64,000 nt of DNA from Limimaricola cinnabarinus (GTDB taxonomy: Bacteria > Pseudomonadota > Alphaproteobacteria > Rhodobacterales > Rhodobacteraceae). Positions 34,825-41,389 of this stretch are shown piece after piece (within the stretch, counting starts at the first letter, position 1; each line of letters starts with the position of its first letter). The notes beneath the pieces are model-generated. The model was not told the DNA's origin and ran no database searches. It saw nothing but the letters and a program-made list of their open reading frames with translations. Both the position numbers and the translations under genes were made by a program. The stretch covers positions 1 to 64,000 of the forward strand of contig NZ_KZ304966.1 in assembly GCF_002723615.1 (NCBI RefSeq), read 5' to 3'.

Positions 34825-35847
34825 TCAACCCCGAAGCGCGGCCAGGAGTTCCGCCATGTCGGCGGGCAAGGGGCTCTCGAAGCGCAGCTTTTCGCCGGTC
34901 GCGGGATGGGTGAAGCCGAGCGAGGCCGCGTGCAGCGCCTGCCGCCCGAAGCCCGCCGCCAGCGCCACCGCCTTTGCGCTATGGGTCTTTTCCGACATCT
35001 TGCGCCGCCCGCCATAGACCGGATCGCCGATCAGCGCATGGCCCACATGCGACATATGCACCCGGATCTGGTGCGTGCGCCCCGTCTCCAGCCGGCATTC
35101 GACCAGCGCCGAGGCGGCGAAGGCCTCGACCAGCTTGGCGCGCGTCACCGCGTGACGGCCCTGATCGAAGCTCACCGCCTGCCGCTGCCGGTCGGTGCGG
35201 TGGCGGCCCAGCAGGGTCTGGATCCTGAGCACAGAGCCGGTCTCGAAGCTCGCCCCCTTCACGCCGCGCAGGCGCGGGTCGTTGGGATCGGGCACGCCGT
35301 GGCACAGCGCGAGGTAATGCCGCTCGGCCGAGTGTTTCTCGAATTGCAGCGCCAGCCCCTGATGCGCGCGGTCGGTCTTGGCCACGACCAGAAGGCCGGA
35401 GGTGTCCTTGTCGATCCGGTGCACGATGCCGGGGCGCTTGGCGCCGCCCACGCCCGAGAGATCCTCGCCGCAATGATGGATCAGCGCGTTCACCAGCGTG
35501 CCGTCGGGGCTTCCGGGGGCGGGGTGGACGACCATGCCCGCGGGCTTGTCGATGACGATGAGGTCGTGATCCTCCCAGACCACGTCGAGCGGGATCTCCT
35601 GCGCGCCGATATGGCTCTCGGCGGCCTGCGGCACGGTGATCTCGATCCGTGCACCTTCGGCGATGGCCGCCTTGGCGTCGGTCGCCACCGCACCATCCAC
35701 GCGCACCGCGCCCTCGGCCAGGAGCTTCGCGATGCGCGAGCGCGACAGCGTGGCCGCCTCTGGCACATCGCGGGCCAGCGCCTTATCAAGACGCGCCGGC
35801 GGATCTTCGGCGATGGTGAAACGGACGACAGTGGAGAGATCGGCCAT
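34825..35847 (-). CDS. rluD: RluA-family 23S rRNA pseudouridine synthase
   Basis: The 340-residue enzyme has an N-terminal S4 RNA-binding domain (LDKALARDVPEAATLSRSRIAKLLAEG) and the RluA catalytic core: DKPAGMVVHPAPGSPDGTLVNAL, catalytic aspartate in HRIDKDTSGLLVVAKT, and RLETGRTHQIRVHM. Members with an S4 domain mostly modify helix 69 of 23S rRNA (RluD). The ATG at 35847 shares three bases with the ATG of the divergent small gene at 35846. Confidence 0.93.
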   Translation of the reverse strand: MADLSTVVRFTIAEDPPARLDKALARDVPEAATLSRSRIAKLLAEGAVRVDGAVATDAKAAIAEGARIEITVPQAAESHIGAQEIPLDVVWEDHDLIVIDKPAGMVVHPAPGSPDGTLVNALIHHCGEDLSGVGGAKRPGIVHRIDKDTSGLLVVAKTDRAHQGLALQFEKHSAERHYLALCHGVPDPNDPRLRGVKGASFETGSVLRIQTLLGRHRTDRQRQAVSFDQGRHAVTRAKLVEAFAASALVECRLETGRTHQIRVHMSHVGHALIGDPVYGGRRKMSEKTHSAKAVALAAGFGRQALHAASLGFTHPATGEKLRFESPLPADMAELLAALRG

Positions 35848-36148
35848 GCAGGCTCCCGAGACAGACGGCCCGGTCATGATCCCGCCCGAGCTGAAATGGC
35901 TCAAATGGCTGGTGATCGCTCTGGCGGGCGTGATGATCGCGGGTTTCCTAGTGCTGATCGCGGCGATTGTCATCCGCTTCGATGCGGCCCCCGCCCTGCC
36001 GCTGCCCGAAAGCCTTGTCCTGCCCGAGGGGGCCGACCCCATGGCCTTCACCCAAGGCAAGGACTGGATCGCGGTGGTGACCACCGATGACCGCGTGCTG
36101 ATCTTCGGGCGCGACGGCAGCCTGCGCCAGGAGATGGCGATCGAGTGA
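35846..36148 (+). CDS. small single-helix membrane protein (DUF6476-like)
   Basis: A 100-residue protein with one membrane helix at about residues 19-44 (WLVIALAGVMIAGFLVLIAA), a proline/leucine-rich linker and a short outer domain (WIAVVTTDDRVLIFGRDG). It resembles a small uncharacterised family of Rhodobacterales, tentatively DUF6476. Its ATG overlaps the divergent rluD ATG within CATG, so the two 5' ends must be transcribed from within each other's coding sequence. Function unknown. Confidence 0.75.
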   Translation: MQAPETDGPVMIPPELKWLKWLVIALAGVMIAGFLVLIAAIVIRFDAAPALPLPESLVLPEGADPMAFTQGKDWIAVVTTDDRVLIFGRDGSLRQEMAIE

Positions 36149-36152
36149 GCGC

Positions 36153-36398
36153 TCAGCGCTCGCAGAGCTTGACCAGCAGGTTGCCCAAGGCGCCGATGAA
36201 CATGAAGAACGCGCCGGTGATGAAGAGCCAGACGCCCAGCGTCTTCCAGTCCATCCCGGTCCAGCTCGGGCTCTTCCCCTCGAACATCGGCAGGAAGAAC
36301 ACGCTCCCCACCAGAAAGGCCACGTTGCCGAACAGGCCGAGCGAGAGGTGAATCCACTCGTACTTTTGCACCACCGTCCTGATGACCGGGTGTATCAT
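36153..36398 (-). CDS. YrhK-like membrane protein
   Basis: An 81-residue protein with two membrane helices. WIHLSLGLFGNVAFLVGSVFF and GVWLFITGAFFMFIGALGN match the YrhK domain. It is tail-to-tail with the small gene at 35846. The start at 36398 (MIHPVIRTVV) is chosen because a longer reading would run into the tRNA-His gene. Function unknown. Confidence 0.8.
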   Translation of the reverse strand: MIHPVIRTVVQKYEWIHLSLGLFGNVAFLVGSVFFLPMFEGKSPSWTGMDWKTLGVWLFITGAFFMFIGALGNLLVKLCER

Positions 36399-36506
36399 CT
36401 CGGCCCCCGTTCCCCTGCAACATTCGCTCGCGGCGGCCCAGATAGGGCAACGGCGCGCCGGGCCAAGGGCCGAGCAAATGCACGATGGGGGCAAAGGGAG
36501 GAGAGG

Positions 36507-36583
36507 TGGTACCGCCTCCCTGGCTTGAACAGGGGACCTCTGGATCCACAATCCAGCGCTCTAACCAACTGAGCTAAGGCGGC
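36507..36583 (-). tRNA. tRNA-His (GUG anticodon)
   Basis: The minus strand reads GCCGCCTTAGCTCAG to GGCGGTACCA. The acceptor stem GCCGCCT pairs with AGGCGGT, with a G1:U72 wobble. The anticodon loop is TTGTGGA (GTG), the T arm is CCCTGTTCAAGCCAGGG and CCA is encoded. The discriminator is A73 and the base before G1 is T, so the usual G-1:C73 pair is absent, as known for many alphaproteobacteria. Confidence 0.96.
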
Positions 36584-36721
36584 ACTGGCGCGGGAATTAG
36601 ACCCAGCGGGAGGGGATTGCAACCCCCCTGCCCCGGGTTTTGCCATGCTTCCGCGAGGTCGTCCGTCTTGCCCGACGCCCGCCCCGGCGCTAGGGACAGG
36701 CCAGCTTGCACAGGAGGCGAC

Positions 36722-36919
36722 ATGGGCATCGACACCGAACGCGACATCGAGGCGAACCTGCAGATCGGGCCGACCGATCACGGCATGGTGCGTCTGTTCA
36801 TCGAAGCGGGCGCGACCGAGATCCCGATGGATTTCGACCCCGACGAGGCGGATGACATCGCCGAGGAGATCATGGCCGCGGCGCGCGCCGCGCGCGCGGT
36901 CAAGCCGAAGAAAGGTTGA
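36722..36919 (+). CDS. small acidic protein (DUF6324-like)
   Basis: A 65-residue protein, MGIDTERDIEANLQIGPTDH and so on, with IEAGATEIPMDFDPDEADDIAEEIMAAARAAR. AGGAGGCGAC before the ATG gives a strong start. It resembles a short conserved family in Rhodobacterales; function unknown. Its last 20 bases overlap the end of mmcB on the other strand. Confidence 0.82.
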   Translation: MGIDTERDIEANLQIGPTDHGMVRLFIEAGATEIPMDFDPDEADDIAEEIMAAARAARAVKPKKG

Positions 36920-37445
36920 TCGCAGGATCGCGCGCCTTGTGCCAGCGCAGGGCGGCATGGCGCGCGAATTTCTGCAGCATCACCTTGCGCCGCGCGCCCG
37001 ACAGCTTCGTCTCGGGCGCCATGGTGACGATCTCGGCGTCGTAGCCGTCGGCGATGATGACGCCGGTCTCCTCTGGCAGAAGATCGAGCGGGAAAGCATC
37101 GTCCACCGCCCAGAAGTAGCGGTCGCAATAGTCGAGATAGCCCTGCCACTTATGGTCGGAGGTGAAATCCGCGCGGCTCGACTTGCACTCGATGATCCAG
37201 ATCTCGCCCTTGGGACCGAGCGCCATCACGTCGACGCGCAGCCCCGAGGCGGGCACGAATTCCTCGACCGTGACGAAGCCGTGGCCCAGCAGATGGCGGC
37301 AGACGCCGCGCGCCAGCATCTCGCCCGGCCTTGGCGCCGCGCGCGGCCGCGACAGCGCCTCGGCCGAGAGCGCGTCATCGGGCAGCAGCACCGCGCGGCG
37401 CTCCCCCTCTTCCCAGTCGTCCCAATCATCCGGCATGGGCGGCAT
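36900..37445 (-). CDS. mmcB: MmcB family DNA repair protein
   Basis: The 181-residue protein has a restriction-endonuclease-like core (LRVDVMALGPKGEIWIIECKSS: Asp, then Glu-x-Lys of a PD-(D/E)xK site) and a conserved C-terminus (YFWAVDDAFPLDLLPEETGVI; RRKVMLQKFARHAALR). MmcB was described in Caulobacter as a DNA-damage-induced repair protein. Three in-frame ATGs (37454, 37445, 37436) lack a clear ribosome binding site, so the exact start is uncertain. Confidence 0.88.
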   Translation of the reverse strand: MPPMPDDWDDWEEGERRAVLLPDDALSAEALSRPRAAPRPGEMLARGVCRHLLGHGFVTVEEFVPASGLRVDVMALGPKGEIWIIECKSSRADFTSDHKWQGYLDYCDRYFWAVDDAFPLDLLPEETGVIIADGYDAEIVTMAPETKLSGARRKVMLQKFARHAALRWHKARDPAINLSSA

Positions 37446-37524
37446 GATGAACATATCGGAAACACGCCGCAAGCCGCGAAAGCCCGGGCGCGGCCCCTTG
37501 TCACGCCCGGGGCGCGATCCTAGA

Positions 37525-37700
37525 TGTGGTGCCGGCGGGTTCTGCTCTTCTCGTGCCAAGGGGTCAAATTCCAGTGGCCTTAAGCAATTCCACGGGAGCT
37601 GGCTCTGTGCGGACCCTGGTTCGTTTACCTGGCGCCCACCTGTATACACAGGTCCCCGGGAATTCTCACCCCTACGGTCGCTGCGGTTCCCGCCACTTTC
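37525..37700. ncRNA. candidate structured RNA between the GNAT gene and mmcB
   Basis: This 250-bp gap (37455-37707) has no convincing gene but strong nested pairing. On the minus strand GTGGCGGG near 37690 can pair with CCCGCCGGCAC near 37530. Inside that, GGGGTGAGAATTCC pairs with GGAATTTGACCCC (11 pairs around a small internal loop). Inside again lie GGACC/GGGTCC, a perfect hairpin ACCTGT-GTAT-ACAGGT at 37638-37653 and GAGC-CA-GCTC. The plus strand pairs equally well and ends in a T-rich stretch, so orientation is open. It matches no RNA family I can name. Confidence 0.4.
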
Positions 37701-37707
37701 CTTCCTT

Positions 37708-38265
37708 TCAGGCCCGGCCGGCCCGGTCCGTGGCGAGCAGCCCGTAGATGAGCGAATCGCGCAGGCCCATATGGGTGTGCCATTCGGCCCGAAGCCGGCC
37801 CTCGCGCCGAAAGCCGAGCCGCTCCAGCAGCGCGATCGAGGCGGCGTTCTCGGGGTCGCAATCGGCGCAGATGCGCCGCTGCCCTTGCGCAAAGAGATGA
37901 TCCACGACGCGTGCGACCGCCTCCTGCGCGAGCCCCTGCCCCTGCGCGTGCCGGGCCAGCAGGTAGCCGATCTCGGAAACGCCGCCCTGCGGCCTTTCGC
38001 CCGCGACGACAAAGCCGATCGCGCGGTCCTCGCCGGGCCGGGTGATCGCCCAGGCGCGCCGCCCCTCGGCCCGCGTGGCAAATCGCGCGCGCAGCTCGGA
38101 TTCGGAGCCGAAGGGCGCGCGCGACCACCAGGCCATGACCTTCGGGTCCGACATCTCCGCGAACAGCTCGGCGGCATCGCCGGGCACCCGCGCGCGCAGC
38201 CGCAGCCGCGCCGTGGTGAGAAGCGGCGCCTCTTCGGACGGGTCGGGGTCGGTCTCGTCGGTCAT
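37708..38265 (-). CDS. GNAT family N-acetyltransferase (RimJ/RimL type)
   Basis: The 185-residue protein is a RimJ/RimL-like acetyltransferase. It begins PLLTTARLRLRARVPGDAAELFAEMSDP and has the acetyl-CoA loop LLARHAQGQGLAQEAV and the closing NAASIALLERLGFRREG. It could acetylate a ribosomal-protein N-terminus, an antibiotic or a metabolite; nothing here decides. The start at 38265 is set by AAGGAGG seven bases upstream. Confidence 0.92.
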   Translation of the reverse strand: MTDETDPDPSEEAPLLTTARLRLRARVPGDAAELFAEMSDPKVMAWWSRAPFGSESELRARFATRAEGRRAWAITRPGEDRAIGFVVAGERPQGGVSEIGYLLARHAQGQGLAQEAVARVVDHLFAQGQRRICADCDPENAASIALLERLGFRREGRLRAEWHTHMGLRDSLIYGLLATDRAGRA

Positions 38266-38334
38266 GCGGCGCCTCCTTTGCAAAAAGGGCGCGGCCCGCG
38301 CCACGCCCCTTTCATCCACCTGTCGCCGCGCTGT

Positions 38335-38802
38335 TCAGAACGCCTCGGGCCGCGCCTCGCGCGCCATGTGGTCGAGCACCGCGTTGACGAATTTCGGCTC
38401 GCGCCCGTCGGGATAGAACGCCTTGGCGATCTCCACGAACTCGACGATCACCACCTTGGGCGGCGTCACCTTGCCGAGGAACTCCGCCCCCGCCGCGCGG
38501 AACAGCGCCCGCAGCGTCGGGTCGATCCGGGCGATCGGCCATTTGGCGACCAGCGCGCGATGCGTCATCTGGTCGATCTTGGCCTGCTCCTCGACCGCGC
38601 CCTCCATCAGGCCGCGGAAGGTGGCAAGATCGCCCTCCTCCCATTCGCCTTCCTCGTAGGTCGCGCCGAAGCGGTGCGTCTCGAATTCGCGCATCACGCG
38701 GTCGACGCTCTGCTCGGAGGCTTCCATCTGGAACAGCGCCTGCACCGCATACATGCGCGAGGCGGAGCGCATCCGCCGCTTCTGGGTGTTCGATTCGGCC
38801 AT
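38335..38802 (-). CDS. nusB: transcription antitermination factor NusB
   Basis: The 155-residue all-helical RNA-binding protein has the N-terminal arginine-rich RRMRSASRMYAVQALFQME, central WPIARIDPTLRALFRAAGAEFL and EFVEIAKAFYPDGREPKFVNAVLDHMAREAR, all typical of NusB. It works with NusE in ribosomal RNA antitermination. Its ATG overlaps the ribH stop, giving the usual ribB-ribH-nusB operon. Confidence 0.96.
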   Translation of the reverse strand: MAESNTQKRRMRSASRMYAVQALFQMEASEQSVDRVMREFETHRFGATYEEGEWEEGDLATFRGLMEGAVEEQAKIDQMTHRALVAKWPIARIDPTLRALFRAAGAEFLGKVTPPKVVIVEFVEIAKAFYPDGREPKFVNAVLDHMAREARPEAF

Positions 38803-39326
38803 CAGCCCTCTCCCAGCCGGTCGGCGGTAAAGCCGAGGCCCTTGCTCTTGCCCTGCTGCTTGAGCTTGCGCGACAGCGCCACGAGATGCAGCGCCGCCGC
38901 GGCCGCGCCGCCGCCCTTGTTCTGCCCCTGCGGGTCGGCGCGCACCGCCGCCTGATCGTAATTCTCGACCGTCAGGATGCCATTGCCGATGCACAGCCCC
39001 TGCAGCCCCAGAAGCGTCAGCCCGCGCGAGCTGTCGTTGCAGACCGTGTCGTAATGCGTGGTCTCGCCCCGGATCACGCAGCCCAGTGCGACGAAGCCGT
39101 CATACTCGCCCATCCGCGCGGCGATGCCGATCGCCGAAGGCAGCTCCAGCGCGCCGGGCATCTCGACGACCTCGTAGCTGCCGCCCACCGCCTCGATCTC
39201 GGCCATGGCACCGGCGACGAGGCCGTCGGCGATGTCCTTGTAATAGGGGGCGACGACGATGAGGATCTTCGGGCCCTCGTCGAATTCGGGACGCGCGAGC
39301 GCGTGGTGGGTGGGGCCGGCCATCAT
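38802..39326 (-). CDS. ribH: 6,7-dimethyl-8-ribityllumazine synthase
   Basis: The 174-residue enzyme joins the ribityl-uracil amine to dihydroxybutanone phosphate in riboflavin synthesis. It has MPGALELPSAI, LGCVIRGETTHYDTVCNDSSRGL with the catalytic histidine, and GILTVENYDQA. It overlaps ribB upstream and nusB downstream by four bases each. Confidence 0.97.
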   Translation of the reverse strand: MMAGPTHHALARPEFDEGPKILIVVAPYYKDIADGLVAGAMAEIEAVGGSYEVVEMPGALELPSAIGIAARMGEYDGFVALGCVIRGETTHYDTVCNDSSRGLTLLGLQGLCIGNGILTVENYDQAAVRADPQGQNKGGGAAAAALHLVALSRKLKQQGKSKGLGFTADRLGEG

Positions 39327-40453
39327 CCGATCTCCGAGATCTTGCGCGTGTCGGTGATCTCGAGCCCGTAGGCGTCGAGCCCGACCACGCGGGGTTTGGG
39401 GGAATTGGTCAGCAGCACGATCTTCGACAGGCCGAGCGCCGAGAGGATCTGCGCGCCGAGCCCGTATTGGCGCAGCACATGCGGCGAATGTTCCTCGGTG
39501 GTGGCGAGCTTCATGTGCAGGTCGCGCAACAGCACCAGCACGCCGCGCCCCTCATCGGCGATGGCCTGCATCGCATCGCCGAATTCGGCGGCGCGGCCCT
39601 TGGGGCCGGTGCCGACGATGTCGAGCATCGGGTCGAGCGTGTGCATCCGCGTCAGCACCGGCGCATCGCCCGAGATGTCGCCCTTGATCAGCGCGATATG
39701 CTCGGCGCCCTGCGTGGTGTCGGTATAGATGCGCAAGGTCCAGTCGCCGCCGAACTCGCTCTCGATCTGCTGCTCGTCGCGCAGCTTCACGAGGTTGTCG
39801 TGGCGGCGGCGATAGGCGATCAGGTCGCTGATCGTGCCGATCTTGAGCGCGTGCTTCTGCGCGAAGGCCACGAGGTCGGGCAGACGGGCCATGGTCCCGT
39901 CCTCCTTCATGATCTCGCAGATCACGCCCGAGGGGTTGAGCCCCGCCAGCCGCGAGATGTCGACCGCGGCCTCGGTATGACCCGCGCGCACCAGAACCCC
40001 GCCCTCGCGCGCGCGCAAGGGAAAGACATGGCCCGGCGTGGCGATGTCGGCGGCGGTCTTGGAGGCGTCGATGGCGACGGCGACGGTGAGCGCGCGGTCC
40101 TGCGCCGAGATGCCGGTCGAGACGCCCTCGCGCGCCTCGATCGAGACGGTGAAGGCGGTCTCGTGGCGCGAGGAGTTGTTGGTCGACATCAGCGGCAGGC
40201 CCAGCGCGTCGATCCGGTCGCGCGGCAGCGACAGGCAGATCAGCCCGCGGCCATGCGTGGCCATGAAGTTGATCGCGTCGGGCGTCGCCATCTGCGCCGG
40301 GATCACCAGGTCGCCCTCGTTCTCGCGGTCCTCGTGATCGACGAGGATGAACATGCGGCCGTTGCGCGCATCGGCGATGATCTCTTCGATCGGGCTGATC
40401 GCGTCGGACCAGTCGCGTTCGACTTGGCCGGGGGTCTCGAAGCTGTCGGTCAC
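39323..40453 (-). CDS. ribB: dihydroxybutanone phosphate synthase with a degenerate GTP cyclohydrolase II-like domain
   Basis: The 376-residue protein makes 3,4-dihydroxy-2-butanone 4-phosphate for riboflavin. The RibB domain (about residues 15-215) is intact: ILVDHEDRENEGDLVIPAQM, HGRGLICL, GVSTGISAQDRA, and PGHVFPLRAREGG with AGHTEAAVD. The C-terminal RibA-like part (about 220-376) lacks the three zinc cysteines of GTP cyclohydrolase II; the region reads VLTRMHTLDPMLDIVG, so it is probably not catalytic. I chose GTG 40453 (AGGA upstream, and TDSFETP as a natural start); ATG 40480 is the alternative. Confidence 0.92.
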   Translation of the reverse strand: MTDSFETPGQVERDWSDAISPIEEIIADARNGRMFILVDHEDRENEGDLVIPAQMATPDAINFMATHGRGLICLSLPRDRIDALGLPLMSTNNSSRHETAFTVSIEAREGVSTGISAQDRALTVAVAIDASKTAADIATPGHVFPLRAREGGVLVRAGHTEAAVDISRLAGLNPSGVICEIMKEDGTMARLPDLVAFAQKHALKIGTISDLIAYRRRHDNLVKLRDEQQIESEFGGDWTLRIYTDTTQGAEHIALIKGDISGDAPVLTRMHTLDPMLDIVGTGPKGRAAEFGDAMQAIADEGRGVLVLLRDLHMKLATTEEHSPHVLRQYGLGAQILSALGLSKIVLLTNSPKPRVVGLDAYGLEITDTRKISEIG

Positions 40454-40574
40454 TGGCGATTCCTGACGATTTGGGGCCATGGCGGGGATGCAGCTGCAGA
40501 TAACGGCTGGGGGCGGTTTTGCAAAGCCCGCAAGGGCCGCGCGGGGACGAGCTTGCGCCGGGGCATGCTGCGGC

Positions 40575-41246
40575 TCAGCGCGGCGGCCATGCCCGCTTTG
40601 CGGCCATGAGCCCGGTGATCACGGCATCCAGCGCCGCGCGCGGCGCAATGGCGAGCATCAAGGGCGCCTCGGGGCGCAGCGTGACCGGCCCCGTCACCTC
40701 GTTCGAGGTGCCGATGCGCGCGGCGGGCGAGAAGACGAGGCCGTCGGTGGCCCAGCGCAGCCCCTGCGAGGCACAGCGCAGCGCGCCCATGGGAAACAGC
40801 GAAAACGGCGTGCCGGGCGCAAGATCGAGCACGATCTCGGGCGGGCAGAGAAAGACGAGGCTTTCGGCGCCGATCAGCAGGCAGCGCCGATCGGGCCGCG
40901 CGGCAAGGACATGAAAGGCGGCCAGCTCGTGATCGAGCCGCCCGCCGGTAAAGCCCACGGCGAGCACCAGCGGCGCGTCGATATTGCGCAGCGCCTTGTC
41001 GAAATCGGTGCTGTCCTGCTCGGCGATCTCGTGCAGCCGCCCGGCATAGAGGCGGGCGGCCTCGCCGAGGCTGTCCATGTCGCCGATCACCGCGCGCGGC
41101 GCGTGCCCCGCGGCCAGAGCATGGCGCGCGCCGCCATCGGCCGCGACAAGGCAGGGCGCGCGCCCCAGCGCGAGCGCCAGATCGCCCTCACCCAGCGCCC
41201 CGCCCCCCAAGAGCGTGACCGGCCCGTCGCACTGGACAATCGTCAT
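40575..41246 (-). CDS. thiN: thiamine diphosphokinase
   Basis: The 223-residue enzyme converts thiamine to thiamine diphosphate. It has the CLVAADGGARHAL nucleotide motif, AVIGDMDSLG, the diagnostic QDSTDFDKALR and FTGGRLDHELAAFHVL, then a C-terminal beta domain. The start at 41246 has GGAGG six bases upstream; the ATG at 41252 would sit directly on that site. It is divergent from the acidic protein gene at 41390. Confidence 0.92.
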   Translation of the reverse strand: MTIVQCDGPVTLLGGGALGEGDLALALGRAPCLVAADGGARHALAAGHAPRAVIGDMDSLGEAARLYAGRLHEIAEQDSTDFDKALRNIDAPLVLAVGFTGGRLDHELAAFHVLAARPDRRCLLIGAESLVFLCPPEIVLDLAPGTPFSLFPMGALRCASQGLRWATDGLVFSPAARIGTSNEVTGPVTLRPEAPLMLAIAPRAALDAVITGLMAAKRAWPPR

Positions 41247-41389
41247 GGGCATCCTCCATCATCCCGGTGAACCGAACGGTTCGCCGCGGTTTTGCCACGA
41301 AATCATCCCACGACCACCCATGTCGTGATCCTGATTCAAACCCATTCGCTGCTACATCGGATGGAACAGGGTAGAAAGCGAGCACTCAG

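Noticed and set aside
37525-37700. Possible tmRNA, cobalamin riboswitch or 6S RNA
   Set aside because: No tag-peptide frame, no complete B12-box order and no recognised 6S features; kept as an unnamed RNA candidate only.
36900-38177. 425-residue minus-strand frame spanning the GNAT gene, the gap and mmcB
   Set aside because: Only its last 180 residues are coding (mmcB); the part across 37455-37707 fits better as structured RNA or spacer.
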